64,000 bases of DNA from Shimia sp. R10_1 (GTDB lineage Bacteria; Pseudomonadota; Alphaproteobacteria; Rhodobacterales; Rhodobacteraceae), in NCBI RefSeq assembly GCF_017744095.1, contig NZ_JAGHQX010000001.1:1-64000 (forward strand), in the 5' to 3' direction. Every line of letters starts with the position of its first letter. Position 1 is the stretch's first letter. Positions 17,082 through 25,804 of this stretch are shown here, in pieces. The position numbers were made by a program, and so were the translations under genes. Below the pieces are notes generated by a model. It searched no databases. It was not told the DNA's origin and was given only the letters and a program-made list of their open reading frames with translations.

Positions 17082-19211
17082 ATGGCTGAAATAACTTTAG
17101 ATAGCGGCTTGGCCGCGACAATTGGTGACGACACAAGCTTTTCCGACCTTCAAACCGAATTAGGGCTCAGTTCTCTGAGTGATGTGGCCGCGAAAATTTT
17201 GGATGCGCAAGTTGATGCGGACATTTCTAATGTGACCTACACCGGGAGCGGAGAGGCCGCTTTCTTCATTCCGAGCGTGGACGTTGACGGTTTCGTTCCG
17301 CTTGGCGAAGGGTTCTTCTTATCTTCTGGCGGACTTCCTGGTGACTCCAATACTCAACCTGAATTTTCGGTGGAGCACGGAGAGCCGGGGGACAGTGATC
17401 TGGACGCTGTTGCTACAAGCGCTTTTGGGGGCGCTGGAGCGACGCAGGATGCTTCCGTTCTGGAATTTAATTTGAATGTGATGGATCCAAACACAGATGG
17501 GATCTCGTTTGATCTGGTTTTTGGCTCAGAGGAGTTTCCGGAGTATTCCAGTTCTTCCTTCGTTGATGTTGCCGCCGTGTTTGTGAACGGGCAAAACGTC
17601 GCTCTTTTCAACGATGATCCAACGACGCCGTTGAGCGTGATTGACAAGAACTTGATCAACGAAAACTTTATTGACAACACCGGCGGTGCGTTCCCGATTG
17701 AGTGGGATGGATTCAGCCAGGTTCTAACCGTACGTGCTGCGCTTGATGCGGGCGAGAACACGATCAAGATCGGTGTGGCTGACACGGGTGATGGCGTTCT
17801 TGATTCAGGTTTGTTTGTCACCAACATCGAGCTGCTTGGTGGGGGTGCCACCGGCGGTGGTGTATTGATCGTGAACGATGGCAGCGATGGCGACGATGAC
17901 ATTGAGGCAGGTCTGTCCGCCGAAGAAATCAACCTGTTCGGCGGCCAAGACAAAGTAAAGGGCGACAAAGACGAGCTGAACAATGACATCATCACAAACT
18001 TTGGCACCGATGATGTGATTGTCGTGGACGGCGCGATGTTCTCTGAAGAAGACATTCAGGTCACTTTTGGGTCCGCGATTTTGGACATTGATACGGATGA
18101 TGACGGCGAACCTGATCTGAAGATCACCCTCGAAGGTGAGTTTGAAGGGGCCGAGTTCGTGACGCAGACCACAGAGGAAGGCACAGAAATCAACGTTCTG
18201 TTCCCCAATACCGCCCCATCGGTTGTGGATGACAGTGGCAGCGGTTTTGAAACGGATGAAGACACAGCCTTTACCACGGCTTCGGTTCTCGCCAACGACA
18301 GCGATGATGATGGCGATGACCTGACACTCATCGGGTTGGACACTTCAGGCACCTTGGGGCTGGTCACGGACAATGGCGACGGCACGTTCAACTATGACCC
18401 GGATGGCCAGTTCGACGATCTGAATGACGGCGAAACTGCGACCGACACCTTTATCTACACCGTATCCGATGGCAATGGCGGCGAGTCGCTGGGGCAGGTG
18501 ACTGTTGTTGTAAACGGTCTTGGACAGGACGCGGGCAACACAACGGTTGAAACCAAGGTGTTTGATGACGGCCGTGTGCGGGAGACGACCTTTGTAGATG
18601 GTGTGCGCACCAAAGAGCTCACAACGGATGCCTCTGACGTGCGCGCCTGGGACACGCAGATGCGGGGGTATGCACCCAATGGCGAGGTGACCCGATTTGT
18701 GAACACCCTGGATGATGGGCGTGTCAAAGATCTGGAGTACTCCGAAGGCATTCGGTCTAAACTCACCCAGACGGACCCGAACGACAGCAAGAGCTGGTCT
18801 GAAATCATCGTCGAATATGATGGCAGCGGCACAGTGTCTTCGAAAACGACCACTTTTGATGACGGGCGTGTCAAAAAGATGGAATTTGTCGACGGTGTGC
18901 GCTCAACGCTTACGCAAACAGACGTTGATGATGTGAAATCCTGGGCAGAGACTGTGACAAACTTCGGTCCCGACGGGTTTGCGTTTTCCAAGGCAACCAC
19001 GTTTGACAACGGGCTCACAAAAACGATTGAGTATGTCGATGGCGTCCGGTCCAGACAAATTCAGACAGACCCGGATGATGTGGTTGATTGGTTGGAAAGA
19101 GAAACTCTGTACAACGATGAGGGCAGCCGCACGACCCGCATCACGACCTTTGATGATGGCACGGTCGAAGTTGATACTTTCGCCCCGCTCGACACAGACA
19201 TGATCCTCTAA
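17082..19211 (+). CDS. Choice-of-anchor-L exoprotein with cadherin-like domain and C-terminal 49-residue repeats
   Basis: This 709-residue acidic protein starts at the ATG after TTGGAG (MAEITLDSGLAATIGDD). Residues 1 to about 260 match the choice-of-anchor-L domain, with the diagnostic VFGSEEFPEYSS. A Ca-binding-like acidic stretch (DGSDGDDDIEAGLS ... LFGGQDKVKGDKDE) follows. Next is a bacterial cadherin-like module (about 390-490, VDDSGSGFETDEDTAFTTAS to VSDGNGGESLGQ). The last 210 residues are about 4.4 tandem copies of a 49-residue unit centred on TTFDDGRVKKMEFVDGVRS and QTDPDD. There is no Sec signal, so type I secretion is likely. A role as surface or matrix protein is inference. Confidence 0.8.
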   Translation: MAEITLDSGLAATIGDDTSFSDLQTELGLSSLSDVAAKILDAQVDADISNVTYTGSGEAAFFIPSVDVDGFVPLGEGFFLSSGGLPGDSNTQPEFSVEHGEPGDSDLDAVATSAFGGAGATQDASVLEFNLNVMDPNTDGISFDLVFGSEEFPEYSSSSFVDVAAVFVNGQNVALFNDDPTTPLSVIDKNLINENFIDNTGGAFPIEWDGFSQVLTVRAALDAGENTIKIGVADTGDGVLDSGLFVTNIELLGGGATGGGVLIVNDGSDGDDDIEAGLSAEEINLFGGQDKVKGDKDELNNDIITNFGTDDVIVVDGAMFSEEDIQVTFGSAILDIDTDDDGEPDLKITLEGEFEGAEFVTQTTEEGTEINVLFPNTAPSVVDDSGSGFETDEDTAFTTASVLANDSDDDGDDLTLIGLDTSGTLGLVTDNGDGTFNYDPDGQFDDLNDGETATDTFIYTVSDGNGGESLGQVTVVVNGLGQDAGNTTVETKVFDDGRVRETTFVDGVRTKELTTDASDVRAWDTQMRGYAPNGEVTRFVNTLDDGRVKDLEYSEGIRSKLTQTDPNDSKSWSEIIVEYDGSGTVSSKTTTFDDGRVKKMEFVDGVRSTLTQTDVDDVKSWAETVTNFGPDGFAFSKATTFDNGLTKTIEYVDGVRSRQIQTDPDDVVDWLERETLYNDEGSRTTRITTFDDGTVEVDTFAPLDTDMIL
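18541..19200 (+). repeat. 147-bp (49-residue) coding tandem repeats
   Basis: The 3' third of the gene encodes successive units each beginning (T/N)(T/K)(F/L/V)DDG, with (F/Y)VDGxR about 13 residues later and a W about 12 further on. Units begin near 18556, 18700, 18847 and 18994, with a partial last unit from about 19141. The units are diverged at DNA level, unlike the adhesin repeats. Confidence 0.7.
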
Positions 19212-19239
19212 GCGCCCACGTCGCCATGCGATCAAACAT

Positions 19240-19271
19240 CGCCCCCAAGATCCTTAGCGATTTTGGGGGCG
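19240..19271 (+). terminator. Intrinsic terminator-like hairpin after the exoprotein gene
   Basis: CGCCCCCAA (19240-19248) pairs with TTGGGGGCG (19263-19271) across a 14-nt loop. It lies 28 bp after the stop codon at 19211. There is no strong T-run on the plus strand. Confidence 0.5.
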
Positions 19272-19468
19272 CAGTGTTTGCGGGGGCTGGGGCTGGCTGA
19301 GGTCAGATTTCTCAGACGCGCCGAGGTTTTTGTCTGCGAGGGATGGCCAGGGGTTTGCGGTTTGGCTGGCACCGCCTTGTGCCTCCCTGTCGCAAGGAAT
19401 AAAAATGCGCCATGATAAACCCGATCCGAGCAAAATGCGCCGGCGCAAAATTGGTAGAGCACGAACAC

Positions 19469-20467
19469 ATGGCACAACAACCAGAAACTTGGCGCGCCGC
19501 GCGCCTGTCCGTTGCACCCATGATGGACTGGACCGACCGTCATTGCCGCTACCTGCACCGTCTGCTGTCAAAAGAAACGCTGCTGTACACCGAAATGGTC
19601 ACAGCCCCGGCGTTGGTGCGGGGTGGGGCGGTGCATTTGCTTGATTTCAGTGAGGAGGAGCATCCGATTGCGCTGCAGCTTGGGGGTTCTGATCCTGAGG
19701 AGCTTGGTAAAGCCGCCAAGCTCGCACAAGCGCGCGGCTATGATGAGATCAACCTCAACTGCGGCTGTCCAAGTGATCGGGTGCAGTCTGGCACCTTTGG
19801 TGCGGTTTTGATGCGCACGCCGGATCTGGTCGCCGATTGCATGAAGGCCATTCAGGATGCTGTATCGGTGGAAGCCACGGTGAAATGCCGCATTGGGGTG
19901 GACGATCAGATCCCCGAAGAGGTGCTGCCCCACTTTATAGAGACCATGGCGAAGGCCGGGGTCACACGGATCTCTGTCCATGCACGCAAGGCCTGGTTGC
20001 AGGGGCTGAGCCCGAAAGAAAACCGCGACATTCCGCCACTGGATTACCCGCTGGTGCATCGCATGAAACAGGCCTTTCCCGAGCTGCATATTTCCCTGAA
20101 CGGGGGCATTGAAACCCTTGAACAGGCAGAGCAACACCTGGCGCAGGGCCTGGATGGGGTGATGATCGGGCGTGCGGCTTATCACACGCCGTCTGATGTG
20201 CTTTGTGCCGCCGACCGTCGTATCTTTGGCACTGGTGACGACAGCGATCCAATTGAGGTGGTGCAGCAAATGCTGCCCTATATCGAGGCGCACCTTTCCC
20301 AAGGTGGCAAGTTGCATCAGGTGACGCGCCATATGCTGGGCCTGTTTGCCGGCCGTCCTGGCGCGCGGGCGTGGCGGCGCTATCTGTCTGAACATGCCAC
20401 GGCTAAATCTGCCGGGCCGGATACGGTCTTGGCTGCGCTTGCGCATGTGACACAGTCCGCCGCCTGA
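19469..20467 (+). CDS. dusA: tRNA-dihydrouridine(20/20a) synthase DusA
   Basis: This 332-residue flavoenzyme reduces uridines in the D-loop of tRNA using FMN and NADPH. Motifs of the DusA group are visible: LSVAPMMDWTDRHCRYLHRL at the N-terminus, the catalytic-cysteine loop NLNCGCPSDRVQSGTFGA, CRIGVDD, ISVHARKAW and SLNGGIETLEQAEQHL with DGVMIGRAAY (phosphate-binding end of the TIM barrel). The ATG at 19469 (MAQQPETWRAARLSVAPMMD) is preferred over the upstream ATG at 19412, because family members begin shortly before the APMMDWTD motif. It is followed by a 123-bp gap before the TauE-like gene. Confidence 0.93.
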   Translation: MAQQPETWRAARLSVAPMMDWTDRHCRYLHRLLSKETLLYTEMVTAPALVRGGAVHLLDFSEEEHPIALQLGGSDPEELGKAAKLAQARGYDEINLNCGCPSDRVQSGTFGAVLMRTPDLVADCMKAIQDAVSVEATVKCRIGVDDQIPEEVLPHFIETMAKAGVTRISVHARKAWLQGLSPKENRDIPPLDYPLVHRMKQAFPELHISLNGGIETLEQAEQHLAQGLDGVMIGRAAYHTPSDVLCAADRRIFGTGDDSDPIEVVQQMLPYIEAHLSQGGKLHQVTRHMLGLFAGRPGARAWRRYLSEHATAKSAGPDTVLAALAHVTQSAA

Positions 20468-20590
20468 GGCGCGGGGCAGGCGCAGTTTGGTCACGGCTGC
20501 GTGACGCAGCGCAGGCCCACTTTGGCATTGCTTGCAGCAGGGCAGAATTTCGGCTTTACCTTCGCGCGCGAACAACCTGCGGAGCCAACG

Positions 20591-21418
20591 ATGTCCCAAG
20601 ATCCAGCCCTTCTACTACAAATGCTTGCGCTTTTGCTGGCCATTGGCGCGCTTGCGGGCGTCTTGGCCGGCTTGTTGGGCGTGGGCGGCGGCATTGTGCT
20701 TGTGCCTGCGTTTTTTTACGCCTTCTCCGCACTTGGCTACGACGGGCCGCAGCTGATGCAGATCTGTCTGGCAACCTCTCTGGCAACCATCATCGTGACG
20801 TCGCTGCGCTCTGTCGCGAGCCACAACAAAAAAGGCGCGGTAGACTGGGAGATCCTGCGCGGCTGGGCTCCCGGTATTGCGGCTGGGGCAATCATTGGTG
20901 TGATGGTGGCGGCCAACCTACGCTCGGTGACCTTGCAGATCGTCTTTGGCTGTCTGGCGCTGGTGATTGGCGCCTACATGGGGCTTGGCAAAGCGCATTG
21001 GCGCCTCGGCCAAGAGATGCCCAAAGCGGCCAAGCGGCTCACACTCAGCCCGGCTGTGGGCTTTCTGTCTGTGTTGATGGGCATCGGTGGCGGCAGTTTT
21101 GGCGTGCCGCTGATGACGCTGTTTAACGTGCCGATCCACCGCGCCGTGGCCACGGCAGCAGGTTTCGGCGTGACCATTGCGGTGCCTGCGGTGATCGGCT
21201 TTCTGTTTGTGGAGATTGACCCGGCAAGCCGTCCGCCTTTGACCTTGGGGGCGGTCAATCTGGTGGCCTTTTTCATCATCATTGCAATGACTTTGATAAC
21301 TGCGCCTCTGGGCGTGAAACTGGCGCATGCCATGGATCCCAAGCCGCTCAAACGTGTGTTTGCGGTGTTCCTGACCTTGGTTGCGCTAAATATGCTGCGA
21401 AAGGCCTTCGGATGGTAA
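20591..21418 (+). CDS. TauE/SafE-family permease (putative anion or sulfonate-related exporter)
   Basis: This 275-residue integral membrane protein has about eight hydrophobic segments. The two family glycine-rich repeats are visible (GVLAGLLGVGGGIVLVPAF near residue 22 and LMGIGGGSFGVPLMTLFN near residue 170). TauE/SafE proteins export sulfite, sulfoacetate or other small anions, but the substrate here cannot be read from sequence. The start ATG at 20591 is used because it begins just before the first membrane segment. The 3' end overlaps the next gene by 7 bp, indicating translational coupling. Confidence 0.85.
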   Translation: MSQDPALLLQMLALLLAIGALAGVLAGLLGVGGGIVLVPAFFYAFSALGYDGPQLMQICLATSLATIIVTSLRSVASHNKKGAVDWEILRGWAPGIAAGAIIGVMVAANLRSVTLQIVFGCLALVIGAYMGLGKAHWRLGQEMPKAAKRLTLSPAVGFLSVLMGIGGGSFGVPLMTLFNVPIHRAVATAAGFGVTIAVPAVIGFLFVEIDPASRPPLTLGAVNLVAFFIIIAMTLITAPLGVKLAHAMDPKPLKRVFAVFLTLVALNMLRKAFGW

Positions 21419-22203
21419 GTGTCTCGCTGGAGCGCGGTTGGGCCAAACTGCCTTACGATGCTGCCGTGCAGGATTGGGCCAAAACCGCCTGGCAGGCGGG
21501 GCAATTGGCGATGCGTAAGCCTGAGCATGCGCAGTGGTGGGATTGCGAAGACACTTGGTTCATTGGTGTCGATGCGCTGCCCAATGATGCCGCGGGCGCA
21601 ATTGATGGTGGGGCGCCTCTGAGTGGCGCACCGGTCGAGGCCATCCGCGCACTTTATGGCACGGTGTTGCCATTGCATGCGGGGCAGCTGTCCGTCACCC
21701 GACCGGGCTATCCGCGGCCACGTTTGGGCGAAACGGAAGTGGGGTTCCGCTATCGCCAGAACCGCGACGCAGCGCATTTGGATGGGTTGCAGAAAGGCGA
21801 GGATGGCGGGCGCTATATTGCAGAACCTCACGCCTGGATCCTTGGGTTGCCGCTGACGCAAAACACGGCTGAGCAGGCGCCGCTGGTGATCTGGGAAGGC
21901 AGCCATAACATCCTGCAAGCCGCACTGCGCGACGCGCTGTCAGACGTGCCCGAAACGGCCTGGGCGCAGACCGACATTCGCGTCGCCTATCAGGCTGCGC
22001 GCAAACAGGTTTTTGAAACCTGCAAACGCGTGACGGTCTGTGCAAACCCTGGCGAAGCAATCCTGATGCACCGGCTCTGTCTGCATGGGGTTGCAGCGTG
22101 GTCGGGTGAGTCGGCGGCGCAATCTGAAGAAGAGTGTCGCGCGATTGCCTATTTCCGCCCAATCCTGCCTGAAGGAGCCACGCGGTGGTTGGAAAATCCC
22201 TGA
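21412..22203 (+). CDS. Putative Fe(II)/2-oxoglutarate-dependent oxygenase (phytanoyl-CoA dioxygenase-like)
   Basis: The 263-residue protein shows a possible metal-binding facial triad: HLD in RDAAHLDGLQKG (about residues 121-123) and a distal His in MHRLCLHGVAAWSG, followed by an Arg (ECRAIAYFRP) in the usual place for binding 2-oxoglutarate. This is the layout of phytanoyl-CoA dioxygenase-like proteins. WILGLPLTQNTAEQAPLVIWEGSHN between them is also typical (a strand followed by GSH). The substrate is unknown. The gene overlaps the TauE-like permease by 7 bp, so the two probably act on related compounds. The assignment rests on motif spacing only. Confidence 0.6.
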   Translation: MVSVSLERGWAKLPYDAAVQDWAKTAWQAGQLAMRKPEHAQWWDCEDTWFIGVDALPNDAAGAIDGGAPLSGAPVEAIRALYGTVLPLHAGQLSVTRPGYPRPRLGETEVGFRYRQNRDAAHLDGLQKGEDGGRYIAEPHAWILGLPLTQNTAEQAPLVIWEGSHNILQAALRDALSDVPETAWAQTDIRVAYQAARKQVFETCKRVTVCANPGEAILMHRLCLHGVAAWSGESAAQSEEECRAIAYFRPILPEGATRWLENP

Positions 22204-22311
22204 GAGGGGGCAGTGTGTGCCCTTTCTCGCAGAGAATTGGCGTTTTTTGAGCAGATTGTGTTAGCTTTGGAAACGGCCGTTAACTAATCATTTATTTTCC
22301 TAAAGATTGTG

Positions 22312-22317
22312 TATAAT
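22312..22317 (+). promoter_or_regulatory. Possible -10 box upstream of the RTX gene
   Basis: A perfect TATAAT lies 46 bp before the start codon in an AT-rich stretch between two genes. No good -35 hexamer is seen at 16-18 bp, so the promoter may need an activator or may not be real. Confidence 0.35.
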
Positions 22318-22363
22318 TTTGACCTATATCTCATAGAGAGTATTTTGTCAGAGGCATAGGGCT

Positions 22364-23602
22364 ATGGAATTACTGTTGTTGTTGGGGCTTGCCGCGGTCG
22401 GCGGTGTTTCAATGTTGGATGATGGATCTGAGGATGACGCTGGTGCAACAGGCGGCGAAACTGGATCAGAGGCGGCTGACATCAACGGTGACGACACCAT
22501 GACAGGCGGGGAAAGTGACGATCGCCTTCAGGGGGGCAAGGGCAACGACCTTCTAAATGGCCTGTTGGGTGACGATACACTCTTAGGTGGTGGTGGCAAT
22601 GACACGCTGCTGGGAGATGAAGGTGACGATATTCTGGCAGGTGGCGACGGACTTGACCGGCTGGATGGCGGGGAAGGTGGTGACACCCTTCGCGGTCAGG
22701 ATGGGAATGACAAATTGCTGGGACGCGCCGGGAATGACCTGCTAGCAGGCGGGAACAGTTCCGATACACTAGAAGGTGGTGACGGCAACGACACGCTTGA
22801 TGGTGGCACAAATGACGACCGGATTTTGGGCGAAGATGGAGCCGACAGTCTACTTGGGGGCTGGGGCGAGGATACTCTGCTCGGCGGCGATGGCAACGAT
22901 GTTCTGAATGGCGGCTTGCATGATGACCGAGCTGAAGGGGGGGGCGGTGATGACACCCTCTTGGGCGAAGATGGCGATGACACATTGTTGGGCAATCTTG
23001 GTGACGACGAAGTCAACGGCGGGATCGGCAATGACAGCCTGAAAGGAGGTTGGGGCGCTGATACGGTGATCGGTGGTGAAGGCAACGACAACCTCCATGG
23101 CGGCGATGACAATGACGCGCTCAGTGGTGACGCTGGCAATGATACTCTTGCAGGTGATCTTGGAGATGACACCCTAGATGGTGGTGAAGGCAACGATGTT
23201 CTTCTCGGCGTAAAAGAGCAAATTCGCGCTTCTGGCGATGTATTGGTCGACGAAAGTGATGCGGACATCCTCCGTGGTGGTGCGGGTGAGGACACATTGG
23301 TTCTTGGAACCAGTGACACAGCAGAAGGCGGCGATGGCGCAGATGTCTTCCAAACGGGGCAGTGGGTGGATCCAGACAACCTGCCACAGGTAACAGATTT
23401 CGCATCGGTAGAAGATGAGCTTGTGATTCTTGTCCCGCCGGGCACGATCGCGAGTGACATCACCGTAACGCCATCTGCAGAACTGGGCGAAAACTGGTTT
23501 ACTGTGAGCTATGGGGATCAGGATGTGGCCGAGGTATTCGGCTCTGGTTTCACTGCAAGTAATGTCAGCGTTGTAGAAGACAGCCGCGTGGCACTTAGCT
23601 GA
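22364..23602 (+). CDS. RTX (hemolysin-type calcium-binding) protein with N-terminal hydrophobic helix
   Basis: This 412-residue acidic protein has about 25 nonapeptide GGxGxDxLx-type repeats (about residues 45-280), such as GGGGNDTLLGDEGDDILAGG, which fold into a Ca2+-binding parallel beta-roll. The C-terminal about 120 residues (from ILRGGAGEDTLVLG) resemble the secretion-signal region of type I substrates. Residues 1-18 (MELLLLLGLAAVGGVSML) are hydrophobic, which is unusual for a type I substrate and may anchor the protein in the membrane. A TATAAT box lies at 22312-22317 upstream. No enzyme domain is present. The gene ends at a strong hairpin. Confidence 0.85.
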   Translation: MELLLLLGLAAVGGVSMLDDGSEDDAGATGGETGSEAADINGDDTMTGGESDDRLQGGKGNDLLNGLLGDDTLLGGGGNDTLLGDEGDDILAGGDGLDRLDGGEGGDTLRGQDGNDKLLGRAGNDLLAGGNSSDTLEGGDGNDTLDGGTNDDRILGEDGADSLLGGWGEDTLLGGDGNDVLNGGLHDDRAEGGGGDDTLLGEDGDDTLLGNLGDDEVNGGIGNDSLKGGWGADTVIGGEGNDNLHGGDDNDALSGDAGNDTLAGDLGDDTLDGGEGNDVLLGVKEQIRASGDVLVDESDADILRGGAGEDTLVLGTSDTAEGGDGADVFQTGQWVDPDNLPQVTDFASVEDELVILVPPGTIASDITVTPSAELGENWFTVSYGDQDVAEVFGSGFTASNVSVVEDSRVALS

Positions 23603-23611
23603 CAAATATAG

Positions 23612-23636
23612 TGCCCCATGGTTCAATCATGGGGCA
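23612..23636 (+). terminator. Terminator-like hairpin after the RTX gene
   Basis: TGCCCCATG (23612-23620), a 7-nt loop and CATGGGGCA (23628-23636) form a perfect 9-bp stem 9 bp after the RTX stop codon. The T-run after it is weak. It separates convergent genes and may work in both directions. Confidence 0.6.
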
Positions 23637-23686
23637 GTGTTCCGCGTTGAAAAATATGAGCGACCGCTCCTGGGCTTTAGAGCCCT

Positions 23687-23920
23687 TTACCCCTTCAGCC
23701 GTGCCGCGCGGCCGCCGCGCCGTTTTTTCAGGCGTGGCGCGCGGGTTGGCAGCTCGTCCATGATGGCACGGCGTTCATCGGATGTCATTTTCGACCAGCT
23801 TGTGATTTCACCAATCGTGCGCAGGCATCCGGTGCAAATCTTCTCTTCGGGATGCACAACGCATAGTTTAACGCAGGGGCTCTCCACCTCATTGCGTTGC
23901 CATACGGTGTCTTTGCTCAC
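23687..23920 (-). CDS. DUF1289 domain protein (small zinc-ribbon-like)
   Basis: This 77-residue protein carries the DUF1289 pattern: VESPCVKLCVVHPEEKICTGCLRTIGEITSWSKMTSDERRAIMDEL. The four cysteines (C16, C20, C29, C32) are probably metal ligands. A basic tail (RLKKRRGGRAARLKG) follows. Such proteins are common in alpha- and gammaproteobacteria, and their function is not established. The start overlaps the stop of ruvX by 4 bp, so it is translated as the last gene of a ccmI-ruvX-DUF1289 unit. Confidence 0.85.
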   Translation of the reverse strand: MSKDTVWQRNEVESPCVKLCVVHPEEKICTGCLRTIGEITSWSKMTSDERRAIMDELPTRAPRLKKRRGGRAARLKG

Positions 23921-24399
23921 GTCGCGCTCCCCAGATGGTTCAAACGGTCCAACACTCCTTGCAGAATATACGATGCGGCCACATGGTCGATGACCTCTGC
24001 GCGACGTTTACGTGACGTATCCGCCTCCAGAAGCGCTCTTTCCGCTGCCACAGTGGACAACCGCTCGTCCCAAAAGCCGATAGGCACCGACACCAGCGGT
24101 GCTAGGTTGCGGGCAAAAGCACGGGTGGATTGGGCGCGTGGGCCTTCCGTGCCATCCATATTGCGTGGCAACCCCAAGATGATTCCGCCGACCGCGCGCT
24201 CATTGAGCAGTGTCACCAGCCGTTGCGCATCCACGCCAAATTTCTTGCGCTTCACGGTTTCAATCGGTGTCGCCACCGTGCGCAGCCCATCGCTGATCGC
24301 GACACCAATGGTCTTGGTGCCAAGATCGAGCCCCATCAGGGCGGTCATGGGGCTGAGCTGTGGGGCGAGCTCTTCGATGCTTTCGAAAATGGGGGTCAT
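23917..24399 (-). CDS. ruvX: Putative pre-16S rRNA nuclease / Holliday junction resolvase-like RuvX (YqgF)
   Basis: This 160-residue RNase-H-fold protein has the YqgF motifs: LMGLDLGTKTIGVAISDG (first catalytic Asp), GIILGLPRNMDGTEGPRA, VPIGFWDERLSTVAAERAL (catalytic Glu) and VIDHVAASYILQGVLD (last catalytic Asp). The family is implicated in 5' maturation of 16S rRNA; the older annotation is Holliday junction resolvase. It overlaps ccmI upstream and the DUF1289 gene downstream by 4 bp each, which indicates translational coupling. The length is somewhat above the usual 135-145 residues because of an N-terminal extension (MTPIFESIEELAPQLSPMTA); ATG at 24345 (MTALMGLDLG) is an alternative start. 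Confidence 0.9.
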   Translation of the reverse strand: MTPIFESIEELAPQLSPMTALMGLDLGTKTIGVAISDGLRTVATPIETVKRKKFGVDAQRLVTLLNERAVGGIILGLPRNMDGTEGPRAQSTRAFARNLAPLVSVPIGFWDERLSTVAAERALLEADTSRKRRAEVIDHVAASYILQGVLDRLNHLGSAT

Positions 24400-25625
24400 T
24401 GTAACAGTCCTGCTCTTTCAGCACCCGCGCGTACAATTTCCAGAGCTTCAGGTACAGAGGCAAAGACCTGCTGCGCCTCGGTCCAGATCGCCTGCGCACG
24501 GGCGGTTTCCCCCAGAACGCCATAGGCGCTGATCAACTGTGCCCATTCCTGCGGTGTGCCGCCCTCGGTCGCGAGCCGGTCAGAAAGCCCCGCGACCATG
24601 CTTTCAATCATCGCCTGTCGGTCTTCCGCCGTCAGCTCCTGCGCGGCGGCGACATCGTCTTCGGAGGGGCCAGCCACACCCGCATGTGGGGCAGGGGGCA
24701 TTTTATAGTCCACACCCGCATACCAGGCGAGTTCAGAGATTGTGCTGCGGATCGCTGGCACCCAGGGGGCCTCCGCCGGGCTCTGGCGCAACACCTGATC
24801 CCACAGGCGGAAAGCGGCATCCGGGCGCCCATTTTGCCACATCATCAGGCCCAGATAATACCGCCCCAGATTGTTGAGCGGATCCAGCTGCAGCGCTGCG
24901 CGCAGGCTCGCCTCCGCCTCAGGGGAGACATAGTTCTGCGCCGCTGCAATCAGGAGGTTGGCATGCAACACATAGTCCCCTGCGGTGGCTGCATCACCCT
25001 TCAACGCGAGCACTTGCGCCTGCGCCGCATAGGCGGCTTTGTGGTTGCCCAGCGAGGATTCATTGCGCGCCAGAAGGCTCTGGCCGCGCAGATCATCAGG
25101 GTTTTCTGCCACAGCTTTACGCAGTTTTTCCATCAGCTCGGCAAATTCTGCATCCGGTTCAAGCGCCGGAGTTGGGGTTTGCTCCGCTTCAATCTCGGCC
25201 TGACTGGGCCGCGCCTTCATCTGCTCAGACAATGTTTCAAAGCGCACTTGCAAGGGCATGTCAGGATGCCCCGGCACCCCAAGCCACAGATAGAGCCCAA
25301 AGCTCGCTCCGATCACTGCAGTCACCAGAAGCGCGGCAAAAGCCTTTGTGCTGCCATTGGAGGTCTGCGCCTCGGCGTCGTGTTTTTGCATTTGCGCATC
25401 GGCTGCCAGAATGCGGCGCGCGATCTCTGTGCGCATCCGTTCGGCATCGTCTTCTGCAAGCACCCCCCGCGCCAGATCGCGGTCCACTTCTTTCAGCTGG
25501 TCACGATACACCCGCAGGTCATAAGCGGCGGGATGTTCTTCGTTTTCGCGACGTTTCAGCATCGCAACGGCAAGCATCGCTGCTGTTGTTCCAACCAGCG
25601 CAGTGGCAACAATCCAGAAAATCAT
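24396..25625 (-). CDS. ccmI: c-type cytochrome biogenesis protein CcmI
   Basis: This 409-residue membrane protein brings apocytochrome c to the heme ligation complex CcmF/H. An N-terminal membrane segment (MIFWIVATALVGTTAAMLAVAMLKRR) is followed by the CcmI-1 cytoplasmic loop with a leucine-zipper-like helix (YRDQLKEVDRDLARGVLAEDDAERMRTEIARRILAAD). A second membrane segment (AFAALLVTAVIGASFGLYLWLG) precedes a periplasmic TPR domain (NPDDLRGQSLLARNESSLG ... LDPLNNLGRYYLGLMMWQNGRPDAAFRLW). The start at 25625 is chosen because it begins directly with the membrane segment. It is separated by about 34 kb from the ccmABCDG genes of this window. Confidence 0.9.
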   Translation of the reverse strand: MIFWIVATALVGTTAAMLAVAMLKRRENEEHPAAYDLRVYRDQLKEVDRDLARGVLAEDDAERMRTEIARRILAADAQMQKHDAEAQTSNGSTKAFAALLVTAVIGASFGLYLWLGVPGHPDMPLQVRFETLSEQMKARPSQAEIEAEQTPTPALEPDAEFAELMEKLRKAVAENPDDLRGQSLLARNESSLGNHKAAYAAQAQVLALKGDAATAGDYVLHANLLIAAAQNYVSPEAEASLRAALQLDPLNNLGRYYLGLMMWQNGRPDAAFRLWDQVLRQSPAEAPWVPAIRSTISELAWYAGVDYKMPPAPHAGVAGPSEDDVAAAQELTAEDRQAMIESMVAGLSDRLATEGGTPQEWAQLISAYGVLGETARAQAIWTEAQQVFASVPEALEIVRAGAERAGLLQ

Positions 25626-25804
25626 GGGCTCTCCATAAGGTTGGCTTTCATGTAGTGTCGCCCAGCGGCGCGGAAAAGGGAAAATCCGCCATCTGGCACC
25701 CCATGTCGCAACCAAGCCTCAAATGGGCGCTTTATCCGCCGACGCCCTTTAACCAAAAAGACCATATACTCAGATAAGTACGCCTCATATCGGAATCACG
25801 CCTC

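Noticed and set aside
22482-22985. Minus-strand frame rich in H and R opposite the RTX repeats
   Set aside because: A by-product of GGxGxD codons read on the other strand.
25626-25804. A riboswitch in front of soxBDAG
   Set aside because: The divergent ccmI-soxB gap is 179 bp and shows no conserved glycine- or folate-type riboswitch core that I can recognise.
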